Shown here piece by piece: positions 1-8,869 of a DNA stretch of 45,993 nt. Under the pieces are notes generated by a model. The model had not been told where the DNA came from and made no database searches. It saw nothing but the letters and a program-made list of their open reading frames with translations. The stretch comes from Candidatus Abyssobacteria bacterium SURF_5. Its GTDB lineage: Bacteria > Abyssobacteria > SURF-5. The position numbers and the translations under genes are program-made. Each line of letters opens with the position of its first letter. Position 1 is the stretch's first letter. The stretch lies in contig QZKU01000031.1 in assembly GCA_003598085.1 (NCBI GenBank), positions 1 to 45,993 of the forward strand, written 5' to 3'.

Positions 1-115
1 ATCTCCAAAACCACAAAGGAAACCCAACAGAGCCAATAAGAAGGAGCAGTCAGCAAAAATCCGCCCCCAAGGGCCGATTTAGATGCGTAAGCCCTAGTTT
101 TCTGGCCGGAATCAG

Positions 116-145
116 TTGACAAGACAGCAACAGATTCGCTATAAT
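116..145 (+). promoter_or_regulatory. Sigma-70 promoter of the tRNA-Ala gene
   Basis: A consensus -35 TTGACA (116-121) and a consensus -10 TATAAT (140-145) are separated by 18 bp. The predicted start near 152 is about 7 bp before the mature tRNA. Seen directly in the sequence. Confidence 0.85.
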
Positions 146-158
146 TTCGACAGACCAT

Positions 159-234
159 GGGGATGTAGCTCAGCTGGGAGAGCGGCGCGTTCGCAACGCG
201 TAGGTCGGCGGTTCGAATCCGCTCATCTCCACCA
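159..234 (+). tRNA. tRNA-Ala, anticodon CGC
   Basis: The sequence folds as a complete cloverleaf: acceptor GGGGATG (159-165) pairs with CATCTCC, there is a GCTC...GAGC D-stem, a TTCGCAA anticodon loop giving anticodon CGC, and a T-loop TTCGAAT. The acceptor contains a G3:U70 pair, the classical identity element for alanyl-tRNA synthetase. The CCA end (232-234) is genome-encoded. It reads GCG alanine codons. It has its own promoter and no neighbouring tRNA in the window. Confidence 0.96.
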
Positions 235-376
235 AAAACGCCTCGACGAATGCTCGATCGAGTAGACTGCCAGGAAGAACCACCCTTTGTTTTCCAATAG
301 AAAATGTGCCTTAACTCTCTCCTTTTGTGCACCCCCTGCGAAGATCCCGCGGTTTTAATGAGTAGAACAGCAGATT

Positions 377-1270
377 TCATGCGGGCTTCTTCATCGCGTC
401 CAGGTGAAGCAGCGGTTTGATGATATCGGCAAAGGCTCTGGCCGCAGGCGAGCGTGCGGCCGCGCCAACGGCCGGCTTGCCCTCGTCCGCCGCCGTGACA
501 ACGGATGGATCGATGGGAATCCTGCCGAGGAACGGCGCGAGCATCTCAGCGGCCATATCCTCGCCGCCGCCCGATTTGAAGATATCATGGCGCGAGCCGC
601 AGTCGGGACATACGAACCCGCTCATGTTTTCGATGACGCCTATGACAGGCACATGCAACTGCCGGCAGAACGTGATGGATTTTCGAACGTCGTCGATGGC
701 GACCTCTTGCGGAGTAGTAACGATGATGGCGCCGGTTATATCCTCGATAAGCTGCGCAGCCGAAAGCGGTTCGTCGCCGGTTCCGGGCGGCGAATCAATG
801 AGCAGATAATCGAGATCGCCCCACTCGACGTCGCGCAAGAATTGGCGGATAACGCTCATCTTCATTGGACCGCGCCAAATGACAGCCTCATCACGCAGCG
901 GCATGAAGAATCCCAGCGACATCACCTTCAGGTTATCGATGACTGCCGGCATGATGCGTTCGTTCACAATCCGCGGACGGTGTTCTTCGAGGCCGAGCAG
1001 TTTCGGAATGCTTGGCCCGTGGACATCGATATCCAGCAAGCCGACCTGTTTGCCGGATTCAGCCAACGCGACCGCAAGATTTGCCGCTACCGTGCTCTTG
1101 CCCACGCCCCCTTTGCCGGAGAGCACGAGAATTTTATGTTTGATCCGGCAGAGGTTTTCGTACAAAGCTTGCCGCTCGCGAAATGCCTCGTCAGTTTCCG
1201 CTTCGCTTTTCTGTCTTGCCGGGCATTCCGAAACCGGGCAACTCTCACATGGTTTCTTTTTCTGATCCAT
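377..1270 (-). CDS. mrp: Mrp/ApbC (NBP35-like) Fe-S cluster carrier ATPase
   Basis: P-loop NTPase of the Mrp/NBP35 family, which assembles and transfers 4Fe-4S clusters to apoproteins in the cytoplasm. The 297-residue protein has an N-terminal cysteine cluster (CESCPVSEC, residues 8-16), a deviant Walker A GKGGVGKST (about 53-61), a DIDVHGPS switch segment, an IDSPPGTGDE motif, and the CPDC pair near residue 220 expected for cluster binding between subunits. The N-terminal cysteines resemble the ferredoxin-like segment of NBP35-type members rather than the DUF59 domain of E. coli Mrp. ATG at 1270 is preceded by GGGGAG six bases upstream. It is a single gene, separated from the PilZ gene upstream by about 220 bp. 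The N-terminal cysteine cluster would suit maturation of the Fe-S and molybdoenzyme-related proteins elsewhere in the window (inference). Confidence 0.93.
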   Translation of the reverse strand: MDQKKKPCESCPVSECPARQKSEAETDEAFRERQALYENLCRIKHKILVLSGKGGVGKSTVAANLAVALAESGKQVGLLDIDVHGPSIPKLLGLEEHRPRIVNERIMPAVIDNLKVMSLGFFMPLRDEAVIWRGPMKMSVIRQFLRDVEWGDLDYLLIDSPPGTGDEPLSAAQLIEDITGAIIVTTPQEVAIDDVRKSITFCRQLHVPVIGVIENMSGFVCPDCGSRHDIFKSGGGEDMAAEMLAPFLGRIPIDPSVVTAADEGKPAVGAAARSPAARAFADIIKPLLHLDAMKKPA

Positions 1271-1493
1271 GCACTTCTCCCCTTCGGTAGATTATCGATA
1301 TTCTGTCTTTGAAAACGTCTTGTGATGAAAACGATTGCCGCTCTCGGGCTCACGGGTTATCCGCAATCGTCCCATTTAAATATGCCAATTTGCAAGCACT
1401 TAAGAAACCCCTGTAATGACGGAGAGACTTGCAGGAAGGTCCTCATGACTGAACCAGAAAACAGCTCATCTACCAGCGGGAAAACCGGACCGG

Positions 1494-1841
1494 TTATTGA
1501 GGCGGGAGAACAGGCAGGACGTTTTGGAGATGCGTCTTCGTCTCCTTTTTCAGTCCGAGAAATTGGACGCCTGCGGTATAGAGCGAGGTCCTCTCGTCGA
1601 AGGTGTGCCACATGATCTTTGCCGGGGTGACGACATGCACCGAGGGTCTGCCTGCCACCTTCATCTCGAACGAGAGATTAAAGACCGATTCGTGCGAGAT
1701 GTCAAAGTCGGTGGTAAAGCAGAGCCCGTCGATGCTGATATTGAGCACCCTTAATTGGTGTCCCCTTTCCCCGGGAAAAGTTGCGGCCGCAAACAGTGAG
1801 TCGGGTGCCTTATATCTGGGAAATCGTCGTCTCTCGTGCAT
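1494..1841 (-). CDS. PilZ-domain protein (probable c-di-GMP receptor)
   Basis: Small 115-residue single-domain PilZ protein. The first c-di-GMP motif is the RRRFPRY stretch right after the start (RxxxR), and the second is NISIDG (N/DxSxxG) about 35 residues later, both with spacing normal for the family. PilZ domains bind cyclic di-GMP and alter motility, adhesion or polysaccharide output; the partner here is unknown. ATG at 1841 is preferred because it places the RxxxR motif at the N-terminus. An in-frame TTG at 1961 would add 40 unconserved residues and overlap the upstream gene. It lies downstream of a PocR-AraC regulator and a small membrane protein in the same direction, with a 116-bp gap, so it may be the distal gene of that unit. 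Confidence 0.85.
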   Translation of the reverse strand: MHERRRFPRYKAPDSLFAAATFPGERGHQLRVLNISIDGLCFTTDFDISHESVFNLSFEMKVAGRPSVHVVTPAKIMWHTFDERTSLYTAGVQFLGLKKETKTHLQNVLPVLPPQ

Positions 1842-1957
1842 ATTTTGAGCTTTTTCCGCCCTTTCGTTCCGGAGTGAGCCGCAGGCATAACGGCTGCCGG
1901 CACTGGATTTCTCACAAAGGCTGACCGGCATCCGATCAGGCAGCAGCCTCTTCCGGA

Positions 1958-2344
1958 TCAATAGGCATAGATCGCCATGATCGCCAGAAACAAACCAAAA
2001 GCAAATCCAATGCCATAAAGCATTCGGACGGTGGACTCGGGCAGAGCCATAAACCAGTCCACCAGCAGTTTATACTTTCCGGGAAAGAACGCCATCAATA
2101 TGGCTCCGGACAAGATAGATATGGCTACGAGGAGCATAACGATTCGCGGCCCGAAAATTTCCCCGCCAACTGCCGCGAAAATAAGCAAGGAAAGAACGAA
2201 CAAAATTGAACCAACTATGCGCACCAGCGTCGAATCGTGCGCCAATTCTGTCGCTATCGATTTCATTTTTGTGGGGAACAAAAAGCCGTATCCGCGCGTA
2301 ATCATGATGAATATGCCGAGGAGTATCGTGACAGGCTTAAGCAT
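1958..2344 (-). CDS. Small membrane protein, four predicted TM helices
   Basis: A 128-residue hydrophobic protein with four likely membrane segments: the N-terminal KPVTILLGIFIMI region, LVRIVGSILFVLSLLIF, IVMLLVAISILSGAILM, and a C-terminal MLYGIGFAFGLFLAIMAI. The connecting loops are short and no catalytic motif is visible. ATG at 2344 is chosen over an in-frame TTG at 2353; neither has a convincing Shine-Dalgarno. It starts 20 bp after the AraC-type regulator stops, so co-transcription is likely. It resembles small inner-membrane proteins of the DUF2065-like type in size only. No function can be assigned. Confidence 0.7.
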   Translation of the reverse strand: MLKPVTILLGIFIMITRGYGFLFPTKMKSIATELAHDSTLVRIVGSILFVLSLLIFAAVGGEIFGPRIVMLLVAISILSGAILMAFFPGKYKLLVDWFMALPESTVRMLYGIGFAFGLFLAIMAIYAY

Positions 2345-2364
2345 GGAACCCAAAACCAGCGAAT

Positions 2365-3684
2365 TTAACTGTGGCTTTCACTCTTGAATTTCGAAGGCGT
2401 CGTCCCAACAGTCGCTTTGAATATTTTCGTGAAGTAACTCTGATCGGAAAAACCTGTTTTCGCGGCAATCTCGCCAAGATTCAGATCGGTCGTCCGAAGC
2501 AAGCGTTTCGCCTCGGAAACGCGCAGCGAAATGACATAATCGGTGAAGCCCGTGCCGCAATGTTTTACGATGAGGGCATTGAGCGGTTTTTCCTTCAGTC
2601 CGAACCTTGCGCCAACTGTCGCCAGCGTCAGCTTTTTCGAGAGATTCTTTTCGATGTATCCCTGGATCGCCTTCACCTGTCGCGGGCGCGGCTCGCATGC
2701 GAGCTCGCCGGCCAGGCAGACGAACTGTTCGCACAGGCGCACAAGCCTCTTCTTGCCCTCCGGCCCGCGCGTCAGCCCGAGCGCATCCTTCAGGAGGGCC
2801 GCCTGCTGCTCCTGGATCTGCCGGGGTGCGCGACGATTTCGGAGAAGCACGCGCAACATGCGCGCAAACATTTCGGCCGCATCGGCGCGAGGAACTTGAA
2901 GGTCGCCCGCCGCTCTATTTGCCGGCTGCAGGTATTCGTTCAATGCCCGCAGCGCGTCGTCTTGCCGCCTTTCGTGAAGGAGACGAATGATCTCCTTCTC
3001 CGCCCCATCCCGACGTCGAGCAGCATCGCGGCACGCCCGCTCTTTCTTCGGCTCCTTTCGCTTCTCCGGGGGAAAAACGAGTGAGGCCTGCTCAGGGCCG
3101 ACAAAAGTGAAAGCGGGCGCCGCAACGGGAGCGGGAGCATGCATGGCCGGCCGCGAAATAACAGCCGGAATCAACTCGAGCAGAAATGCGGCAACTGACC
3201 TGAACTGCCCGCGCGAAACGACGGCAAGATGATTCAGGGAATCGATCAGTACCCTCGATTCGATCCCCTGTCTGATCGCAATCTCTTCGAGGTGACGGGC
3301 AAGCGCCGCATCGGGTTTCATCAGGAGCGCTCCGCCGCAGATCAATGCCGTCTGAAGCGTCTTCTCTTCATGCAGGATGGGAATCGCCCATGCCGCCAGA
3401 CGGGAATGACAGGTGAAGATGTACGGCCGGCGAAGCGAGCGAGCAAGCCTGATCGCGGAAGAATGGGCTCCGGCGCATCGCTCCGGAAAAACTCCATCGC
3501 GAAGAAAGACAGCGCAGGGACCCGCCGCTTCCGTTACCGCACCGTCGGCTATCGGATTGCCATCGCATCCGCACAATTTCATCTGCAGCCCGACAACGGC
3601 AGCGAATGAGTGCAGGAGCGGGACGACGGGCTGAAGCAGCTTTCGTTCCACTTCATTTTGGGAATCAATACCGCTCGGCGCCAA
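2365..3684 (-). CDS. PocR-domain / AraC-family transcriptional regulator
   Basis: A 439-residue regulator with an N-terminal PocR sensory domain (about residues 15-170) and a C-terminal double helix-turn-helix of the AraC family (about 335-435). The PocR fold shows its usual cysteines: one in GPCAVFLRD, one in ERCAGAH and one in the TCHSRL segment. The AraC part ends with NLGEIAAKTGFSDQSYFTKIFK and TTPSKFK, the signature of the second HTH. In known members PocR senses small ligands such as diols; some redox or metal roles are possible through the cysteines. The middle (about 190-330) is charged and proline-rich. The start is TTG at 3684, supported by AAGGAG seven bases upstream. It lies 35 bp after the MBL hydrolase gene, so it is probably in the same transcript. 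The target genes are not evident. Confidence 0.85.
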   Translation of the reverse strand: MAPSGIDSQNEVERKLLQPVVPLLHSFAAVVGLQMKLCGCDGNPIADGAVTEAAGPCAVFLRDGVFPERCAGAHSSAIRLARSLRRPYIFTCHSRLAAWAIPILHEEKTLQTALICGGALLMKPDAALARHLEEIAIRQGIESRVLIDSLNHLAVVSRGQFRSVAAFLLELIPAVISRPAMHAPAPVAAPAFTFVGPEQASLVFPPEKRKEPKKERACRDAARRRDGAEKEIIRLLHERRQDDALRALNEYLQPANRAAGDLQVPRADAAEMFARMLRVLLRNRRAPRQIQEQQAALLKDALGLTRGPEGKKRLVRLCEQFVCLAGELACEPRPRQVKAIQGYIEKNLSKKLTLATVGARFGLKEKPLNALIVKHCGTGFTDYVISLRVSEAKRLLRTTDLNLGEIAAKTGFSDQSYFTKIFKATVGTTPSKFKSESHS

Positions 3685-3719
3685 AGGAGGACTCCTTGAC
3701 GAGCCGGCAAGACAATGCC

Positions 3720-4520
3720 TTAGACGGGAATCGGCAGTCCGACTTCGTCCTGATCGCCCGCAAAAATCCTGATATCAGCGCGCCCCATCTTCTTCAGGTG
3801 AGCGTCCACGAGGGAGAGCGCGTGATCGGCGCAGTTGGCCTCGCGGCTGATATGAGCAAGCACGACCGTATGCAGCGTGTCATGCACGAGCTCGCCCAGG
3901 AGCGCGAGCGCGGCTTCATTCGACATGTGACCCGTCTTGCTGAGAATCCGCTGCTTCAATTCCCATGGCCGGTTGCAGTGCCGCAGCATCTCCGGATCGT
4001 GATTAAATTCAAGAATAAGCATATTCGAATCGCACAGGCGCTGTTTGACCAGCTTCGTTGGATAACCCATATCCAGCGCGATTCCAATCCGGCGCGAAGA
4101 ATTGTGAATGCAGACGCCCACGGGATCGGCGGCGTCATGCAGAACGGGATACGTCTGGAACCCGAGGCCGCCGACTTCGATCAGATCTCCTGTCTTGAAT
4201 AGTTCGGCGCTCGGAATCTCGCCGACAATCGAACACGCGCCCGCACGAGTGCCGCGATTCAGGTAGATCGGAATCCCGTAGCGCCGCGAAAGCACGCCCA
4301 CGCCGCGGACGTGGTCCAGATGCTCGTGAGTGACGAAGACAGCCGCGATCTTTGCGGGGCTTTCCCCCGCGATTGCGAGGCGGCGCTCGAGTTCACGACA
4401 GCTCAAACCGGCGTCAATCAAAATATTTGCGGCCCCCGAACAGATGAGAATCGAGTTGCCGCCGCTCCCGCTGGCAAGAACACGAACTGTAAGCGAATGA
4501 TTTGGAGAAGCTGCGTCCAT
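3720..4520 (-). CDS. MBL-fold metallohydrolase, YycJ/WalJ type
   Basis: A 266-residue metallo-beta-lactamase-fold hydrolase. The N-terminus VRVLASGSGGNS is the hallmark of the YycJ/WalJ group, and the metal-binding motif THEHLDH follows around residue 64, with LDMGYPT, FNHDPE and KTGHMSNE further on. Family members are DNA exonucleases linked to cell-wall or repair phenotypes in Firmicutes; the role outside that group is unclear. ATG at 4520 is chosen over TTG at 4556 because the leftward promoter predicts a transcript start near 4561, which would leave only a few bases before the TTG. First gene of a leftward unit with the PocR-AraC regulator. Confidence 0.88.
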   Translation of the reverse strand: MDAASPNHSLTVRVLASGSGGNSILICSGAANILIDAGLSCRELERRLAIAGESPAKIAAVFVTHEHLDHVRGVGVLSRRYGIPIYLNRGTRAGACSIVGEIPSAELFKTGDLIEVGGLGFQTYPVLHDAADPVGVCIHNSSRRIGIALDMGYPTKLVKQRLCDSNMLILEFNHDPEMLRHCNRPWELKQRILSKTGHMSNEAALALLGELVHDTLHTVVLAHISREANCADHALSLVDAHLKKMGRADIRIFAGDQDEVGLPIPV

Positions 4521-4567
4521 AACTAAAGGTAAAGGGTTCCGGCTGCCGCACCACAAGATTTAGGGCG

Positions 4568-4597
4568 AGTATACCAGCCGAAAAAGGCACTTGTCAA
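4568..4597 (-). promoter_or_regulatory. Leftward promoter of the MBL/AraC unit
   Basis: On the minus strand, -35 TTGACA (4597-4592) and -10 TATACT (4573-4568) have an 18-bp spacer. The -35 lies in the left half of the perfect palindrome TTGTCAATTGACAA (4591-4604); the rpoN promoter uses the right half. Confidence 0.75.
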
Positions 4598-4626
4598 TTG
4601 ACAAACGTATGAAGTTGAGATACAAT
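4598..4626 (+). promoter_or_regulatory. Rightward promoter of rpoN
   Basis: -35 TTGACA (4598-4603) and -10 TACAAT (4621-4626) have a 17-bp spacer; start expected near 4633. It is back to back with the leftward promoter, so both -35 boxes share one 14-bp palindrome. A protein bound there, or RNA polymerase on one side, would exclude the other side (inference). Confidence 0.8.
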
Positions 4627-4669
4627 TGTGTGAGAAAATCAAGGAGAGAAAGGGGTAAAATACAGGTCA

Positions 4670-6136
4670 ATGGCACTGCACCAGACCCTCGTACAGGGGA
4701 CAGTACAGCAGATGATACTGACCCCGAAGATGCAGCAGGCGATTGAGATCCTTCAATTGTCAACACTCGAGCTGGAAAAGTATATCCAGCAACAGCTTAC
4801 AGAAAATTTCCTCCTTGAAGAAGAGCCTACTCAGACCCAGGAAGTTGAACTGCCGTCCGAAATCCCTTCGTTTACCAGCCACACAGCAGCGCCCGCGGAG
4901 AGCATGGATGAAGAGCGCGAGCGTCAGGACAAGGAAAGCGCGCGCGACGTCGACAAAGAGCTCGAGACGCTCATGGCGTCCTATAACGACTACTACTACG
5001 AAGGGCGCGATCTGAGCTTTTCCGACGAAGACGGTAAACGAGGGTTTATCGAAAATACCGCCGCCGAAGCCGAATCCATGCATACCAATCTTCTGCGGCA
5101 GCTCTCTTTGAGCACGAATAACCCGACCGACTACAAGATCGGAGAATGGATAATCAGCGAGATCGATTCGCGCGGTTACTTCTCGGCTACGGTCGAGGCC
5201 GGCGCTGAAAAACTGGGCGCGCCGCCGGAAGAGATCGAGCGCGTTCTCAAGATCATCCACACGTTCACGCCCGTCGGCATCGGCGCCCGCAATTTGCGCG
5301 AATGCCTCCTGATTCAGATTGCGGCGTCGCATCCGGACAAGCCGATGCTCAAGAAGATCGTCGAGGACCACCTCGAGCAGCTTGCGAAAAAACAGTTCCC
5401 GAAGATCGCGCAGGCGCTGAAAATCTCCGTTCAGGAAGTGCAGGACCTGGCGGCCATCATTTCATCGCTCGAGCCGCTGCCCGGCAGAAGCTTCGGCAAC
5501 CGGGAAGTCATCTATATCGTGCCCGATGTCGTCGTCAAGAAAGTTGATAACGATTACGTTGTCTACATCAACGATGACGGCATGCCGAAACTGCGGATCA
5601 GCTCGTTCTACCGCAAGCTCCTGAAGGGATACACCGATAATCCGGAAACGAAGGAATACGTCCGCGACAAGCTGCGGGCCGCGCAGTGGCTGGTGAAAAA
5701 CATCCAGCAGCGCAAAGAGACGATCCAGAAAGTGGCCGAGAACATCGTGCAGGTGCAGCGCGATTTCTTTGATCGCGGTGTCGCGCATCTCAAGCCGCTG
5801 ACGCTCAAGGAAATCGCCGAACGCATCGGCATGCATGAGTCGACCGTCAGCCGCGTGACCACCAATAAATACATGGAATCTCCGCGCGGCATCTTCGAGC
5901 TGAAATACTTCTTCTCGTCCGGCATCGAAGGCTCCGACGGCGAATCGACCTCCTCGACCAGCGTGAAGGAAATGATTCGCCAGTTGATCGAGAACGAGAA
6001 CAAGCGCAAGCCGCTGAGCGACCAGAAAATCACCGAACTCCTCAACCGGCGCGGCCTCAATATCGCGCGCCGCACCGCCGCCAAGTACCGCGAGGAACTC
6101 GGCATCCTCTCCTCCAAATACCGCAGAGAATATTAG
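4670..6136 (+). CDS. rpoN: RNA polymerase sigma-54 factor RpoN
   Basis: Alternative sigma factor that directs RNA polymerase to -24/-12 promoters and needs AAA+ activators. At 488 residues it has normal length. Region I is the glutamine- and leucine-rich start (LTPKMQQAIEILQLSTLEL, residues about 18-36). Region II is acidic, the core-binding region follows, then the HTH LKEIAERIGMHESTVSRVT (about 383-402). The RpoN box ARRTAAKYREEL (about 466-477, consensus ARRTVAKYRE) contacts the -24 element. ATG at 4670 has AGGGGT about 13 bases upstream, a somewhat long spacing. It stands alone; the usual hpf/PTS-Ntr neighbours are absent, although an EIIA-containing regulator lies at 41.4 kb. Confidence 0.97.
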   Translation: MALHQTLVQGTVQQMILTPKMQQAIEILQLSTLELEKYIQQQLTENFLLEEEPTQTQEVELPSEIPSFTSHTAAPAESMDEERERQDKESARDVDKELETLMASYNDYYYEGRDLSFSDEDGKRGFIENTAAEAESMHTNLLRQLSLSTNNPTDYKIGEWIISEIDSRGYFSATVEAGAEKLGAPPEEIERVLKIIHTFTPVGIGARNLRECLLIQIAASHPDKPMLKKIVEDHLEQLAKKQFPKIAQALKISVQEVQDLAAIISSLEPLPGRSFGNREVIYIVPDVVVKKVDNDYVVYINDDGMPKLRISSFYRKLLKGYTDNPETKEYVRDKLRAAQWLVKNIQQRKETIQKVAENIVQVQRDFFDRGVAHLKPLTLKEIAERIGMHESTVSRVTTNKYMESPRGIFELKYFFSSGIEGSDGESTSSTSVKEMIRQLIENENKRKPLSDQKITELLNRRGLNIARRTAAKYREELGILSSKYRREY

Positions 6137-6323
6137 GCCTCCACAAACCACTCCCTGCATCTCTTATCAAAGCCGGCTTCGCTTAAAGTGATTTTTCTTC
6201 AAGAGAATCCGAGGCCGGCCCAGGCCGAAACGAATGAGACGTACAGCAAGAGCCTCGGCACAAGAGCCATCGCTTGAAACCGGCTGATCAGGCGCTTATA
6301 ATAAAATGAGTTGTTATCGTGAT

Positions 6324-6337
6324 GCGTCACGTGACGC
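6324..6337. promoter_or_regulatory. 14-bp palindrome in the rpoN downstream gap
   Basis: GCGTCACGTGACGC is a perfect palindrome in the 297-bp non-coding gap 6137-6433, about 100 bp before the YfhO-like gene. It may be an operator. Nothing else in the gap looks coding, and no clear terminator is seen after rpoN. Confidence 0.3.
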
Positions 6338-6433
6338 CGGCTTCTCAAGCTAAAGGCCCGCACCACTTTCTCTTGGAAGGATACTGAGAATTGAGGGTGG
6401 TGGAAACCTTGCCACTGATTTACAGATACGTTA

Positions 6434-8866
6434 ATGCCTGATTCTCAGCCCTCCCGTCCGACAAACGTTCGCGAGCGGGCAAGCACCGTCGCGGGCAAAG
6501 AGGCGCTGGCCGATTTCCCGGCCCGGTCGCGCGCGATCTTTTCTCCCGCGGTTCTCAGCGCCGGTTGCATCCTCCTCTTTGCCGTTTCGAGCGCATACAT
6601 CTTTCGCGGAGCGTGGAACCCGTTTAATACCCTTGACGGGGCCGACCTCGCCATTTTTTTCCCGAGCTTCGTGCGGAAATGGACACACGCGCTGTTTGTC
6701 CCGCGCTGGTTCCCTCACTACCTGGCAGGCATCCCCCAACAGTTCCAGTTCCTGTCGCACTCGCTCCCGTTGATGCTCGCAATTCCGCCGCACCGATTAT
6801 ACGCGTTCCAGTTCATGCTGGACACATTTCTGGCGGGCGCGTTCATGTTCGCCTTCCTGCGCGACCAGCACATCGGACGATTCGGCGCGCTGGTTGGCGG
6901 GCTCGCGTTTCAACTGAGTAACGGGTTCATCACGAGCGCGAGCCAGGGATTCGCGTGGAAATTCGACACCGTCTGCTGGGTCCCGCTCTTTCTGCTGTTC
7001 TTCAGCCGCCTGCTGGACGATAGCCGCCGAAAACTCACCGATGCGCTTTTTGCCGGCGCGGTTCTCGGCATCATGTTTCTCGGCGGAGAGATACAACTCG
7101 CCTATTACGTCTGCCTGTTTGCTTTCGCCTTCTTTGCGGCTCGTTCTATTCTATCCATCTTCGGCGAACAGGAAAACACAGGACTTATAGGTGGACTGAA
7201 ATCCGCCGGCAGGCGATCCTTCTTAGCGGCGCTGGTTGTAATGATCAGCATCGCGTTCGCGGCCGAGATTTTCCACGGATATCTCACATATTCCAAGAAC
7301 AACGAGAACGTCGGAGTTGCAAGCGAGGCCGATAACTGGCGGTTTGCCACCGAATTCTCATTCGCGCCGAAAGAGACGCTCTCGCTCGTTTTCGGCGGCG
7401 ACATCTTTGGAGACGTTTATGCAGCCCGGGAATATGAAGGCCGGCAGGTTGTTCGTGAATCCGACGACTATCTCGGAATCGCAGTCCTCATGTTCGCGTT
7501 TGTCGGCTTGTTCTCGGACAGAAAGAACCGGGTTTTCTTTGCCGTCGCCGCAGGAGCGGCATTGCTGATCTCGTTCGGCAAATATTTTCCGCCGCCGTAC
7601 CGGCTCGTGTACATGCTGCCGATCATGAAGGGATTTCGTAATCCGCACAAATGGCTTTTTATCACCTCCTTGTGCGTCTCAATCCTCGCAGGCATGGGGG
7701 CCGATTACTGGATGAGCGCGCCGGCATCAAAGAACAGGAAGCTCGTTGCGCTTGTCACCGCGTTTGCCGGGCTGATATGCCTGCTGCTTCTCGTGGGTGT
7801 TGCCGTAAACAGGAACCGAAACGAGATGCATCTGGCGGCTTTCGTGCGCCCGCTCGTGATTCTGGGAGTATCGGCGCTCGCTTGCCTGCTTATACGAATA
7901 AAAGAAATCAGCCGCTACCCCTTCGCGCGGGTTGCGCTAGCTGCCGTGATCTTGGCCGCGCTTGCAGGCGATCTTGCCGTTAACGCGCAGCCGTTTATTT
8001 CCTATTATGATCCTCGCGCCCATTACATCGAGGATAAACTGGTTCAGTGGATGAACTCGCAGCCGGGACCGTTCCGCGTGAAGCTGTGGAGCGAGAGCCA
8101 CTACCTGAAGAACGTCGTGACGAAGGTGCTGCCGTACCACGAGATCGATGCGGTCGACGTCATCATGTCGAGGCGTCCCAAACGATACACGGACGTTTTC
8201 CAGGCCCTTCGCGACCGGCGACTCTCGCTCGAGCGCTTTTTCGAGGTAATGAACGTAAAGTACATCTTGTCGCCCGCGCCAATACCGCCGACGGCCGTCC
8301 CCTTGCGGCCCGCCGGCTTCTTTGGATCGGGCGCGAGCACGGAATCGAGGACTTGTTACGCGTACGAGTTCGAGAATTTTCTGCCGCGAGCGTACGCTGT
8401 CGAGCGGTATGAGGTGCGCGAGGAGAATAACGTAATTGATGCGCTGAATGCTGCGGATTTCGATGCGCGCGAGACGGTTGTTCTCGAGAAACAGCCCACG
8501 CTCCCGAGTGAGCCCGCAGCGGACGTTTTTTCGTGGAGTGTGGATGAGCTTTCGCGTTCTCCACATAGAGTCGAGCTCCGCGCCCAATTGTCGAAACCCG
8601 CGATCGTAGTGATGAACGATTTCTTTGATGAACGGTGGCGCGCCCAGGTCGACGGGCAACAGGCGGAAATCCTGAGGGCAAATTATCTGATGCGGGCCGT
8701 TGTCGTGCCGGAAGGCACGCATACTGTTACCTTCGCCTATGCGCCTCGCTCCTGGCCGTTCGCGCTCACTCTGGCGGGATGGTGTGGCGTCATACTCCTT
8801 GCTGCATGGGTCGGTGTTACCGGCGTGACAAAAACAAAGAGAGCATACCCCGACGCGGCAGGTTGA
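6434..8866 (+). CDS. YfhO-like polytopic membrane protein (GT-C glycosyltransferase-like)
   Basis: An 810-residue integral membrane protein. After a 35-residue soluble lead there are about a dozen hydrophobic segments (residues about 36-520). A periplasmic C-terminal domain (about 530-780) ends with VVMNDFFDERWRAQVDGQ and RAVVVPEGTHTVTFAYAPRS, the typical closing pattern of bacterial YfhO proteins, and a last TM helix. The early acidic GADLAIFFPS resembles the donor-site aspartate of GT-C enzymes. YfhO relatives glycosylate lipoteichoic acid or other envelope polymers; the substrate here is unknown. The start ATG lacks a visible Shine-Dalgarno. The methyltransferase gene follows after 3 bp, so the two are co-transcribed and probably act on the same surface glycan or lipid. 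Confidence 0.8.
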   Translation: MPDSQPSRPTNVRERASTVAGKEALADFPARSRAIFSPAVLSAGCILLFAVSSAYIFRGAWNPFNTLDGADLAIFFPSFVRKWTHALFVPRWFPHYLAGIPQQFQFLSHSLPLMLAIPPHRLYAFQFMLDTFLAGAFMFAFLRDQHIGRFGALVGGLAFQLSNGFITSASQGFAWKFDTVCWVPLFLLFFSRLLDDSRRKLTDALFAGAVLGIMFLGGEIQLAYYVCLFAFAFFAARSILSIFGEQENTGLIGGLKSAGRRSFLAALVVMISIAFAAEIFHGYLTYSKNNENVGVASEADNWRFATEFSFAPKETLSLVFGGDIFGDVYAAREYEGRQVVRESDDYLGIAVLMFAFVGLFSDRKNRVFFAVAAGAALLISFGKYFPPPYRLVYMLPIMKGFRNPHKWLFITSLCVSILAGMGADYWMSAPASKNRKLVALVTAFAGLICLLLLVGVAVNRNRNEMHLAAFVRPLVILGVSALACLLIRIKEISRYPFARVALAAVILAALAGDLAVNAQPFISYYDPRAHYIEDKLVQWMNSQPGPFRVKLWSESHYLKNVVTKVLPYHEIDAVDVIMSRRPKRYTDVFQALRDRRLSLERFFEVMNVKYILSPAPIPPTAVPLRPAGFFGSGASTESRTCYAYEFENFLPRAYAVERYEVREENNVIDALNAADFDARETVVLEKQPTLPSEPAADVFSWSVDELSRSPHRVELRAQLSKPAIVVMNDFFDERWRAQVDGQQAEILRANYLMRAVVVPEGTHTVTFAYAPRSWPFALTLAGWCGVILLAAWVGVTGVTKTKRAYPDAAG

Positions 8867-8869
8867 CAA

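Noticed and set aside
404-1312. Long open frame opposite the Mrp gene
   Set aside because: Shadow of a highly conserved Mrp/ApbC gene on the other strand; no ribosome site and no recognisable protein.
1322-1615. Small plus-strand protein of 97 codons upstream of Mrp
   Set aside because: Composition is not protein-like, and it overlaps the end of the PilZ gene in antisense.
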